The notes beneath the pieces are model-generated. The model was not told the DNA's origin. It did no database searches and worked only from the letters and a program-made list of their open reading frames with translations. The position numbers and the translations under genes are program-made. A stretch of DNA of 64,000 nt from Eutreptiella sp. 'Long Island Sound 2002' (taxonomy: Eukaryota; Euglenozoa; Euglenophyceae; Eutreptiales; Eutreptiaceae): assembly GCA_964036045.1 (NCBI GenBank), contig OZ038382.1, positions 128,216,556-128,280,555 on the forward strand, given 5' to 3'. How positions within the stretch are numbered: the stretch's first letter is position 1; every line of letters begins with the position of its first letter. Below, in pieces: positions 1 through 12,000 of this stretch.

Positions 1-94
1 TATCACCACCCACCTCGTCCGGGTATTTCTCAGGCCTGGAGATTTGGATGCAGTGGACCTGGCAGCACAGTGGAACGGTTCAATGGGCAGTGAG
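1..94 (+). CDS. Exon 1 (partial) of the C2-domain gene
   Basis: Frame 2 is open from the window edge and reads ITTHLVRVFLRPGDLD, then an Ala/Gln-containing stretch ending MGSE. A good donor GAG|gtaggg lies at 95, leaving phase 0, which fits the next exon. The segment precedes the first beta strand of the C2 domain. Its left boundary is not in the window. Confidence 0.45.
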
Positions 95-3000
95 GTAGGG
101 CAGTGCAGGGGCTGTGCAGAGGGGCACAGCCCAGAGTGCACAGAGGGACGGTGCGGCGAGAGTTACGATTGGTGTTGCATATTATGTATGACATATGCTA
201 GCTCGAGGGCATGGTGTTCTCGTGGTTGTAGCCCGCTGGTTTGATTTCCATCCATTTGTATAGGAAAGCCAATGTACTCTGGAGATGCTGGTGGTGAAGG
301 GCACCGATCTGGGCAACATGAATCAGTTGGAGGCAATCAATCCGTACGTGGTACTGCAAGTGGGCGATGAGGCAAAGGAGACCACCATCAAAACGGTGAG
401 CCCCCCCCCCCCCTTTTTCACCTCAAAGGGCGAAGACAGGGCTCGCACCACGGAATGGAAGGATCGCAGCAGCACGCCGGACGCCAACCGATAACGGGTG
501 ATCTGCAGTAGTGGGCATGGGGCGATCTGCAAACTGAAGCCACGATGTTTGTTTCGCCTTCACGGAGGACTGCAGAAGAACCAACAGGGCACCCCAGGCA
601 GAGCACCTGCCGACACTGGGGATTGCCAAGCAACAGTTTTGGGTGCCAAAACCCAGTCACAACGAACGTATAGGGCAGCAGACAGCCCAAAGAAACATGA
701 CTGGCCGCAGTGCCTCAGACCTGCGACAGGGTTTACTCGAGCCAACGCACATTATTGACTGTTTAGGGCCCATAAAATCAATAAGTAGACAAAATGTCCC
801 AATGAGGCAGGGGGCGTCTTTCTTCGAAGGACAGTACCTGCATGTCTCCGTACGTGGGGTTGCTCAAATTTTGGGAGTGGCGCAGGGGTTTGGGACTTTC
901 AGAAAGTGCTTCTTTTCGGTGGGGAGGGGGGGGGGAAACGGTTTTTGGGTGACGCTTCAGAAATCCCCGGGCATGGAGCCCAGTGACACATGTGCTAGTG
1001 CGCACTTGTCTCAATCAGGAGGACCGTCAGAGGCTGTCAGTGTGTTTTGCAACAACACTATCTCTTGATGTCCGTTTTCTGCAACGGCAAAAGGCATTCA
1101 CCTGCCCACACACTTCGCCTTCAGGGATGCCAACCAAGCTGTCTATTGCTGAGCCCCAGCGTGTGGGTGAGGGGGCCTGAGTCGCTGTCTTGGACCCCTT
1201 CCCATAGTACACAATTCCCGCTTTTTTTTTGCCTGGCGGACTGCAGCATATTGTGCATGTCATTTTTTCCTGCAGTATGCCATCTTGCTGAGGCGTTACG
1301 TATTTTTTTGTTGACCGCCCATCCTTATGCGTTTTTGAACGGGCCCTTTTGCTGCAGTGATGCCCCCTGCCCTGTACCATCCATGTGCAATCTGCTCTCG
1401 TGGCTATTTTTCTGTTGATGTGTGCAGAACACCACGAACCCGTTCTGGAACGAGCAATTCAGATTTTCTGTCACCGCGGTACTGCAGCCTGAAGGCAACA
1501 TGCCGATGGATGATCTTGACATCCAGGTCCTGCCTGTGACCACAGATGCTACGCAGCCAGAAGGCCTGAATGGTGCCACAGTAAGCTCTAGGCTAATGAG
1601 TTCTTGTAATGCAGTGCAAAGAAGATGGTCAGGGTGCATTGTAGGGCTGGAGCAGAGCAGGGCGGTTGCGGGGGGGGGGGGGGGGTGATGGGCTGCAGAG
1701 TTGCACTGGTGTGGGTGCAACTAGTGGCGGGGCATGCGCTTGAAGGGGGGAGTGGTAGTGACAACCCTGCCAACTGCTGCCCGCCCCCAACGGCCCCTCG
1801 ACCGATTGGTGCCCACCAGAAATCGCCTCCTGCCTGCTTGACCAACCGTCAATTCATGCTTTTCAGCCACCCGTGAGATCCCTCTTCCCCTCTTCCCTTG
1901 GGGAGGATCCATTGAGCCCCCCGCATGGTTCCGCAATATTTCCACGAGGGGATGGTGGTGCTGGAGGACGGATTAAGTGCCCAAAAGTGGATGGTGCGTG
2001 TTTGTGGTCTGCAATTTCAACAAAATTTTCCACAAATGTTTCCTGTTGTCCGTTCGATGTGATTCAAAGGGCGATAGAGCACAGATAATCCAGGTCACAA
2101 GTATGTAAGCATGACAACACAAGGAGTGTTCACTTCATCTTGCTCAACCAGGCCACTTTTCTTCATTGTTTGTCTACTTGTGTTGATTACAGCATGCATT
2201 CAGATGCAGCTCCCGGGGTGGGGTGGCCGGACCCGTTCCTTGTATGCGACACCCCCCAGCCCCCCCTCTCCCCACCCCCCCCCCCCCCCCGGAGTGTTGA
2301 AAGATAGCGGTGCAGGGGCTGTGGCGCCAATGGTGCCAAATTTTTTGTCTCATGCTTAGTTGCAGGGGGTACTGTGCCTTTGGTCCTGAAGACCCTTTCG
2401 ACTTTCTTCCTGGCAAAGACAAGAAATCGCTCATACCTCTATACCCCCATGCCCCCAGACACACACACCCCCTTGAGGTATGCATGTGGTAGTAGTGGGT
2501 CGCGCGCAGCCCCCCCCCCCCCCAGCCGAGCTGCCAATACCCCCCCCCCACCCCACCCCCCCACCCCGCAAGTTTTGGCAGATAGCTGGGGGGGGGTGTT
2601 GCATCAGGACCGGTTGTAGTCGCCCCCCCGGGATGCAGATGCAACTGAAAGTAGCACACCTCCATGGGAACGAAGCACACCTGACATATTGCATTTCTCT
2701 TGCTTGCTCTTTGACAGAGGCAACACAAAGATTGCTTTCCAGTTGCAAGCCCGCAAGAATAAGTTTGCTGTTGCTGTGGTTTTGCCTTGAGCGTTAACAG
2801 TTTGACAAACTTGGGCATCGCCAATGAGCCATCCCCATCCCCATCCCACCGGCCTTTCCAGGTGCCTGTCACAGTCACTGACATTGCCATCCGCCTCCCC
2901 ATCTCTCTTGCCATCAGCCCCCCATTGCATCACCATGGCCATTACTCCAGAAGCCTCCCTGTCACCATCGAGAGATTGGGCTCGGGCTGGGGGGGGGTGT

Positions 3001-6000
3001 TTTTGTTGGCGGTCGAGGAAAAGCGCTTTTTTCACATGCGCAATCGATCTTTCACGCACTCCAATTAGATGGAACATTGTTTTGTTTTGGGATGGTTTGT
3101 TCACACAGAGCCGTTGTCTTTATGTTTACCGCAAAATCTCTTGTGTCTGAAATTCGCAGGTCAAAGACATGAGGTTTGGTCCTCTGGCTGATAAGCCCCC
3201 TCTCAGAGGGTACGTCCCGCTTTCCACTCTCAAGCCCGGCATTCAGAACAATCAGATCATCCAGCTGCGACCTTACGGAAAGCTCCATATCCAGACGAAA
3301 GCTGTGGGCTTCGGCGTCTTTGTTGAGGTTTGTCCACCAAATTTGGGCCATGTCACCACAGCTGGTGGCACGCAAAGTTGGTGGCGGAAATCCAGAAATA
3401 GCCGCAAACCAACTTGCCTGCCCTCTGAAAGCATGTTGCATTCTGCAGACCAGGGTGTGTCAAATTAGCACTCATTGCTGCATTGGATTTCTGTCCCTCG
3501 GTGTCAGTACAGCAGTGACAGTGGCAATGGCAGTGATAGTCTCAGTCACAGTGGGATCAATACGGCTAGCGGCAGTGGCAGTAATAGGCAGCACCAGTGA
3601 CAGTGACAGTGGTGGTGATAGGGACAACGGCCATGACAGTGGGAGAGACAGTGACAAGGTAGTGGCCGTGCTGGCAGTCATGATGTCGTAATCATGACAA
3701 GGTGGTCCCTCTGTGTCACTGCGATTTTCGTCAATATCTTGCCCAAGGGGGGCGGCCTGTTCAAATTCCCGACCCCCCCACTCCCCCCAGACCCCCCAAA
3801 GTTTTCGAACCCGTCTTTCTCCAAATTGAGCTTTTGGGGGAAAGCCGAAGGGGCCGAAAAAATTTTTGGCCTCCTGACGGGGTATTTTTTCCTTCTACCC
3901 TACGTGTATATACTCAAAATACCCAGAATTTGGTGGAGAATTCACAAATGGGTGAAAAACATACACAAAAAGATTGACCCCCGACCTGACCTCCGTGTCG
4001 GACGTTGGCTGATGGGAGCCTGAGCTAATGGGAAATTTTTTTCTGAAATTTTTTTACCCCAGTTGTGTACGTTCCAAATGATCAGCGCATCATGGGGACC
4101 ATTTTGAGGTATGTATGTTGGGGTACCCACCGACCCCCCATGGGGAGCCCGGCGCCTGACCAGCCGACCCACCTAAGCCCCCACCCCCTCCAGACCCCCA
4201 AAAGTTTTTGCACCCGGTTGGGGTCTAGAATTGGAACAGGCCGCCCCCCCCTCGATCTTGCCCACATTTGCTTCTACCGTGGATCTCCTTATAAGCCCTA
4301 TCCTTGGCTTGAGCGACAGTTTAGAAACACCATGCAGATTCAGGCCATGTGGCAGACAGTCTGGCACAAATGTCAGAGTTGTGCTGAGGAGGGTTTCTGG
4401 TTTACTTTGTTGTCTGTCTGCAAGACGTTTCAAGCAGCTGCCAAGCACCTCTACGAAGCATCTGAGATGAACTGCTCTTCGAGAGCAATCGGCATGCAAC
4501 CTCCGTCCTGTCCTTTGATCTCGCATTGCTATGTCCATTATGACCACGCCTGCCTCCCTCTTGTCCTTTCAGGATGATTGGAGGGCGCGGGAAGAGCTGC
4601 CAACCAAAACCCTCCCTACAAAGGTCTGTAGTCCCAATGCCGTGCCGCTGCCCAATGCCTCTTGCTCACACCGGGTCCCACTTCCACCACCATTTCTGTA
4701 TGCCTACCCGATGAGAGGTGCTTCTGTGAAGTTTCTGGGGATTGGATTGAACCCCTCCCCCCCCAGAACCCCCGGACACACAATACACACACCACCGACA
4801 CAAGTGGGGGGTGGCAGGGCACATGATGCGCTCGCCACAAGGAGGACTGAGTGTGGGAAAGGACAGACGGAAGGGGTATGAGCCCTTGTCGGGGAAGTGA
4901 CCCCGCAAGTGGACATCCTGGGGCCCAAAAGCCGCCTATGGGGAGGGGCCCCTCACCGCTGGTGTGGGGTGTTCACTCGGACGCAGCTGCCAACGGTGAG
5001 GGCAGTTGCCCTCCTCTGTGTGGACCTGACACAGAGCAGTGAAACAGGGAAGTCCAGGGGCTCCGTTGGCACAACCTACCAAGGGAAAGGAAGGGTGAGT
5101 AGGGAGGCAAGGGTAGGCCAGGCAGGGAGAGGGAGGACACAAGGTGGTGAGAGGCCGATAGGCACGGCTGCTTTTGGAGGGAAAGGGTTCAAGGCAAGGG
5201 CAGCAGTAAGTGGCGAGAGGCTGATAGGTGGCGTCAGCTGCAGACAGCAACACAACCAGGTGTCATGCCAAACGTTGTCCCGTTTCCAATGCCCAGTTGC
5301 CAGTACAGTCGTGTTGTAAGACGTCCAAATATTTCAAAGTATTTGAATCTGCCCAGCTGTGACAACAAACTGGAGAGCTTTCTGGCGAATGAAGCACTGT
5401 GCTAACCATCCTCCCCCTCCCCCCTCTCTCTGCTTAAGGTGAAGGTTTTGTGCCACTGGAGGTTCATACTTGCGGCGCTTGCGTCCTCCTCTACTGAAAT
5501 GACACCCCTGGGCATCCGTGCACAATGCACCTCAGCCCCATCCCATACCCTACGCAGTCTCTCTGCCAAAGATTGTGGTGCAGATTGAGAAGTTAAACCC
5601 CATCTGTTTGCGTGTCAAATCTGACACAATGCGATGAGCCTAGGGACAAGGGGAAGGTTGCTCTCAAAAGCCCATCAATCTGCATGGTTTGAGCCTGCAG
5701 GGCTGACAGGTCAAAATGGATTCCAACCCATCCCCCAGCTCATCAGGGGGGTCGATTTGAGGTCGGTTGGTTGGTGTCGGTTGTGCTGTGGATGTAATGC
5801 AGCATTGCATATTGAGCAATTGCTGAGCCATGCCAATTGGGGACACTCATGTGATTGGCGAGGCCAGGGTGTGGTGAAATTAGGTTCAAGCACTCAAGGC
5901 CACTCTGTCCCATTCCTGCTTCGTCTACGGAGCGCCGCAACGCCTGTCTGCTATACATCAGGGACAGGGGCTCACTCATTTGCCAACCGCTGACGACACC

Positions 6001-9000
6001 ATCAATTCCCCAATGGATATGTATGTGCAGTGCGTGTGTGCCTGTTTGCAGTGCGGGTTGGGGCCTTTGACCCGTATTTTTTTCGGTTTGTTCCTGCTCT
6101 GTTGCATGGTATTCTTTTAGGCATCTTGTCCTGGCACTCAAAGTCATCGAGGATGTACAGCGGACACTGCGGGATCTGATCGTCAGCCAAGAGTGGACGG
6201 AGCGGCAGGAGCTCACCCACGCAATCAGGCAACAGTATGTTGAATGGTGACGGTTCCGATTGGAGTGGGATGATGGATGCCGTTGCCCCATGCGGTTTGC
6301 CCCTGAGTTTCTCAGCAAAAGGGGACGAGCTGGGCGTTTGGTCAAGATTGTCGCTGGGTTTGGGTTTGGTAGTTGCGGTTTTCAACGTTTTGGGATTTCC
6401 GCATATGCGCATTTCTGGCACGAAGTCCGAAGTACAGAGGAGGTCTCAAGGGGAGGACTTTGGGTCCCTTTCCTCAAAACGTTCCAGCAACGCTGTTTAC
6501 ACGTGCAACTGGGTAGGCCACTCGGTGGTCTGCAGATCTGTCCTGCCACAGTAGACGTGGTCTACCAGACACTGCTGGAATGCCAGTTGTGGGCCACTTC
6601 TGATTTTCCCCCCCTTCTCTGAAGCGGTGGGGATCCCCGAGACGGCAGGGGTGACGTAGCCACTTTGCCCATAAGTGGGCCACTTCTTATTTTGCCCCCC
6701 GCTCTGAAGCGGTGGGGATCCCCGAGACGGCAGGGGTGACGTAGCCACTTTGCCCACTTGTGGGCCACTTCTGATTTTGCCCCCCGCTCTGCAGCGGTGG
6801 GGATCCCCGAGACGGCAGGGGTGACGTAGCCACTTTGCCCACAAGTGGGCCACTTCTGATTTTGCCCCCTTCTCTGAAGCGGTGGGGATCCCCGATACGG
6901 CAGGGGTGACGTAGCCACTTTGCCCACAAGTCGGCCACTTCTTATTTTGCCCCCCGCTCTGCAGCGGTGGGGATCCCCGAGACGGCAGGGGTGACGTAGC
7001 CACTTTGCCCACAAGTTGGCCACTTCTGATTTTGCCCCCCGCTGTGAAGCGCTGGGGATCCCCGAGACGGCAGGGCTGACGTCGCCACTTTCCCCACTTG
7101 TGGGCCACTTCTGATTTTGCCTCCCGCTCTGAAGCGGTGGGGATCCCCGAGACGGCAGGGGTGACATAGCCACTTTGCCCACAAGTGGGCCACTTCTGAT
7201 TTTGCCCCCCGCTCTGAAGCGGTGGGGATCCCCGATACGGCAGGGGTGACGTAGCCACTTTGCCCACAAGTGGGCCACTTCTGATTTTGCCCCCCGCTGT
7301 GAAGCGGTGGGGATCCCCGATACGGCAGGGGTGACGTAGCCACTTTGCCCACAAGTCGGCCACTTCTTATTTTGCCCCCCGCTGTGCAGCGGTGGGGATC
7401 CCCGAGACGGCAGGGGTGACGTAGCCACTTTGCCCACAAGTTGGCCACTTCTGATTTTGCCCCCCCCCTTTGTGAAGCGGTGGGGATCCCCGAGACGGCA
7501 GGGGTGACGTCGCCACTTTGCCCACTTGTGGGCCACTTCTGATTTTGCCCCCCGCTGTGAAGCGGTGGGGATCCCCGAGACGGCAAGGGTGACGTAACCA
7601 CTTTGCCCACAAGTGGGCCATTTCTTATTTCTCCCCCCGCTCTCAAGCGGTGGGGATCCCCGAGACGGCAGGGGTGACATAGCCACTTTGCCCACAAGTG
7701 GGCCACTTCTGATTTTGCCCCCCGCTCTGAAGCGGTGGGGATCCCCGAGACGGCAGGGGTGACATCGCCACTTTGCCCACAAGTTGGCCACTTCTTATTT
7801 TGCCCCCCGTTGTGAAGCGGTGGGGATCCCCGAGACGGCAGGGGTGACGTCGCCATTTTGCCCATTTGTGGGCCACTTCTGATTTTGCCCCCCGCTGTGA
7901 AGCGGTGGGGATCCCCGAGACGGCAAGGGTGGCGTAACCACTTTGCCCACAAGTGGGCCATTTCTTATTTTTCCCCCCGCTCTCAAGCGGTGGGGATCCC
8001 CGAGACGGCAGGGGTGACATAGCCACTTTGCCCACTTGTGGACCACTTCTGATTTTGCCCCCCGCTCTGAAGCCGCGGGGATCCCCGAGACGGCAGGGGT
8101 GACGTAGCCACTTTGCCCACAAGTCGGCCACTTCTGATTTTGCCCCCCGTTGTGAAGCGGTGGGGATCCCTGAGACGGCAGGGGTGACGTCGCCATTTTG
8201 CCCACTTGTGGGCCACTTCTGATTTTCCCCCCGCTGTGAAGCGGTGGGGATCCCCGAGACGGCAAGGGTGACATCGCCACTTTGCCCACAAGTGGGCCAC
8301 TCCTGATTTTGCCCCCCGCTCTGAAGCAGTGGGGATCCGCGAGACGGCAGGGGTGACGTAGCCACTTTGCCCACTTGTGGGCCATTTCTGATTTTGCCCC
8401 CAGCTCTAAAGCGGTGGGGATCCCCGAGACGGCAGGGGTGACGTAGCCACTTTGCCCACAAGTTGGCCACTTCTTATTTTGCCCCCCGCTCTGAAGCGGT
8501 GGGGATCCCCGAGACGGCAGGGGTGACGTAGCCACTTTGCCCACAAGTGGGCCACTTCTTATTTTGCCCCCCGCTTTGAAGCGGTGGGGATCCGCAAGAC
8601 GGCAGGGGTGACGTAGCCACTTTGCCCACAAGTGGGCCACTTCTTATTTTGCCCCCCGCTGTGAAGCGGTGGGGATCCCCGAGACGGCAGGGGTGACGTA
8701 GCCACTTTGCCCACAAGTGGGCCAATTCTTATTTTGCCCCCCGCTGTGAAGCGGTGGGGATCCCCGAGACGGCAGGGGTGACGTAGCCACTTTCCCCACT
8801 TGTGGGCCACTTCTCATTTTGCCCCCCGCTCTGAAGCGGTGGGGATCCCCGAGACGGCAGGGGTGACATAGCCACTTTGCCCACAAGTGGGCCATTTCTT
8901 ATTTTGCCCCCCGCTCTGAAGCAGTGGGGATCCGCAAGACGGCAGAGGTGATGTGGCCACTTTGCCCACAAGTGGGCCACTTCTGATTTTGCCCCCCGCT

Positions 9001-12000
9001 CTGAAGCGGTGGGGATCCCCGAGACGGCAGGGGTGACGTAGCCACTTTGCCCACAAGTGGGCCACTTCTGATTTTGCCCCCCGCTCTGAAGCGGTGGGGA
9101 TCCCCGAGACGGCAGGGCTGACGTAGCCACTTTGACCACAGGTGGGCCACTTCTTATTTTGCCCCCAGCTCTGAAGCGGTGGGGATCCCCGATACGGCAG
9201 GGGTGACGTAGCCACTTTGCCCACTTGTGGGCCATTTCTGATTTTGCCCCCCGCTCTGAAGCGGTGGGGATCCCCGAGACGGCAGGGGTGACGTAGCCAC
9301 TTTGCCCACTTGTGGGCCACTTCTTATTTTGCCCCCCTGCTGTGAAGCGGTGGGGATCCCAGATACGGCAAGGGTGGCGTAACCACTTTGTCCACAAGTC
9401 GGCCACTTCTGATTTTGCCCCCCGCTCTGAAGCAGTGGGGATCCCCGAGACGGCAGGGCTGACGTAGCCACTTTGCCCACAAGTGGGCCACTTCTGATTT
9501 TGCCCCCCGCTCTGAAGCGGTGGGGATCCCCGATACGGCAGGGGTGACGTAGCCACTTTGCCCACAAGTCGGCCACTTCTGATTTTGCCCCCCGCTCTGC
9601 AGCGGTGGGGATCCCCGAGACGGCAGGGGTGACGTAGCCACTTTGCCCACAAGTTGGCCACTTCTGATTTTGCCCCCCCCGTTTGTGAAGCGGTGGGGAT
9701 CCCCGAGACGGCAGGGGTGACGTAGCCACTTTGCCCACTTGTGGGCCACTTCTGATTTTGCCCCCCGCTGTGAAGCGGTGGGGATCCCCGAGACGGCAAG
9801 GGTGACGTAACCACTTTGCCCACAAGTGGGCCATTTCTTATTTTTCCCCCCGCTCTGAAGCGGTGGGGATCTCCGACACGGCAGGGGTGACATAGCCACT
9901 TTGCCCACAGTGGGCCACTTCTGATTTTGCCCCCCGCTCGAAGCGGTGGGGATCCCCGAGACGGCAGGGGTGACGTAGCCACTTTGCCCACAAGTCGGCC
10001 ACTTCTGATTCTGCCCCCCGTTGTGAAGCGGTGGGGATCCCCGAGACGGCAGGGGTGACGTCGCCATTTTGCCCATTTGTGGGCCACTTCTGATTTTCCC
10101 CCCGCTGTGAAGCGGTGGGGATCCCCGAGACGGCAAGGGTGACGTAACCACTTTGCCCACAAGTGGGCCACTTCTGATTTTGCCCCCCGCTCTGAAGCAG
10201 TGGGGATCCGCGAGACGGCAGGGGTGACGTAGCCACTTTGCCCACTTGTGGGCCATTTCTGATTTTGCCCCCCGCTCTAAAGCGGTGGGGATCCCCGAGA
10301 CGGCAGGGGTGACGTAGCCACTTTGCCCACAAGTTGGCCACTTCTTATTTTGCCCCCCGCTCTGAAGCGGTGGGGATCCCCGAGACGCCAGGGGTGACGT
10401 AGCCACTTTGCCCACAAGTGGGCCACTTCTTATTTTGCCCCCCGCTCTGAAGCGGTGGGGATCCCCGAGACGCCAGGGGTGACGTAGCCACTTTGCCCAC
10501 AAGTGGGCCACTTCTGATTTTGCCCCCCGCTGTGAAGCGGTGGGGATCCCCGAGACGGCAGGGGTGACGTAGCCACTTTGCCCACTTGTGGGCCACTTCT
10601 GATTTTGCCCACCGCTGTGAAGCGGTGGGGATCCCCGAGACGGCAGGGGTGACGTAGCCACTTTGCCCATAAGTGGGCCATTTCTTATTTTGCCCCCCGC
10701 TCTGATCGTATCCACCGTGCTTACTTGGTTGTGGAACACCTTTTTTTTTCCGTTAAGGACACCCCTACTAAAGAACATAGTACCAAAAATCATTTCTTCC
10801 TCCTTTGCTGACTCCCCAGACGGCAGGGGACCCATTTTTTTCTATTGCCCTTCGTGCAGCAAAGCTCTGCGGATGGCACCGAGGCATGCACGAAGAAATC
10901 GGCTACAACGAGTCCCGTGGGCACGGATGATACCCTTGGAATACACATGCAGTGTACTATTGCTTGGTTGTTTGTGAATCTTTACCCTTGAGCCGATGAC
11001 GGAGCTTATTCATCATTCATGGGCAAAGAGTCACAGACCCATGCTGCGGTGCACTGCATGTGGGGGACCGACAATAAAATTGCATTACATCACCAGACTC
11101 ATTATAACCATCCAATTACATTCATGTTTGCAACACTCATTGGACATTTTTTCGGTTATAGTAAACCTCCGGCTTGGCTTTTTCCCCTCCACTGTATGGT
11201 GTACGTTGTGTTTTCTCTTTGTGCGTGTGCATGGCCACGATGGGGAACTCAGCTCCAGTTCGCTCCCCCCTCCCCCCAACAAACTTGCACCTCTCGATCC
11301 GGTTTCTATTTTTTCTTGCTATGTGTGTTCCCAGGACCCCACCCCACAAGGAGCGCCCATGAACATCACCGTATAATGTGGGGACCGAGAACTGGGATTC
11401 GAAGGGGGTAGCGCATGCAGTTCCGGTGCATGTTTTGTTGAACGGGGAGTTGCATAGGGCTGCTGTTTTGGTTCTGTGCGTGTTTCTACGGTATATATGT
11501 CCCTGTGTATGCAGGAGTTCAAATGGCGGCTGAGCAACCCCATGTGCATTGCTAGTGCGTGACATACCGTCCGCCATTCACTTGTGGTCAATGCAATAGG
11601 GCCGTGTATTTGTGGTGCATCTACTGCAACAGGTGCATTCACTGCTTGGTTGGACTGGAGTGCCTAGCGAGACGGTTCAAGGATAGGGATGAGGTAAAAT
11701 GGGTGCTACAGAAGTGGGAGAGGGAGGTGGATGCTGAGACCATTTTGCACCCAACTCCCTCTGTGAACCGTGTTCCACCCAATTCCATTCCGTCCGAAAT
11801 TCCTGTAGGGACCCACCCAACTCCCTCTGTGAATGTGGGTGGAAGCAGTGCATGTGTAGCTGCTTGTGACAAGGTAGCTAGTACCCCATTGGACCCTATC
11901 CCACCTAGTCCCATTCCGTCCGAAATTGTTGTCGCAACACCCTGTACTGATAGCCATCCAACATCTCATACTGGGTGTCGCCCTGCAGAACAAATCCTTG

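Noticed and set aside
2366-2477. Protein-like segment GYCAFGPEDPFDFLPG with splice-like ends
   Set aside because: It needs a preceding exon ending with two bases, but exons 3 and 4 join directly in phase and complete the C2 pattern. It could still be an alternative exon.
2174-2914. 246-codon minus-strand ORF
   Set aside because: It is low complexity (Gly runs from C tracts), antisense to intron 3, and has no recognisable domain.
5743-6345. 200-codon minus-strand ORF
   Set aside because: It is antisense to exon 7, which has strong splice sites and a better protein sequence on the plus strand.
6586-10705. CRISPR array
   Set aside because: The repeat is contiguous, with no variable spacers, and lies in eukaryotic DNA.
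6497-10835. Minus-strand ORFs of up to 503 codons as a repeat-protein gene
   Set aside because: The ORFs exist in all three frames at once, are periodic at 85 residues and break only at indels, so they are produced by the stop-free satellite unit.
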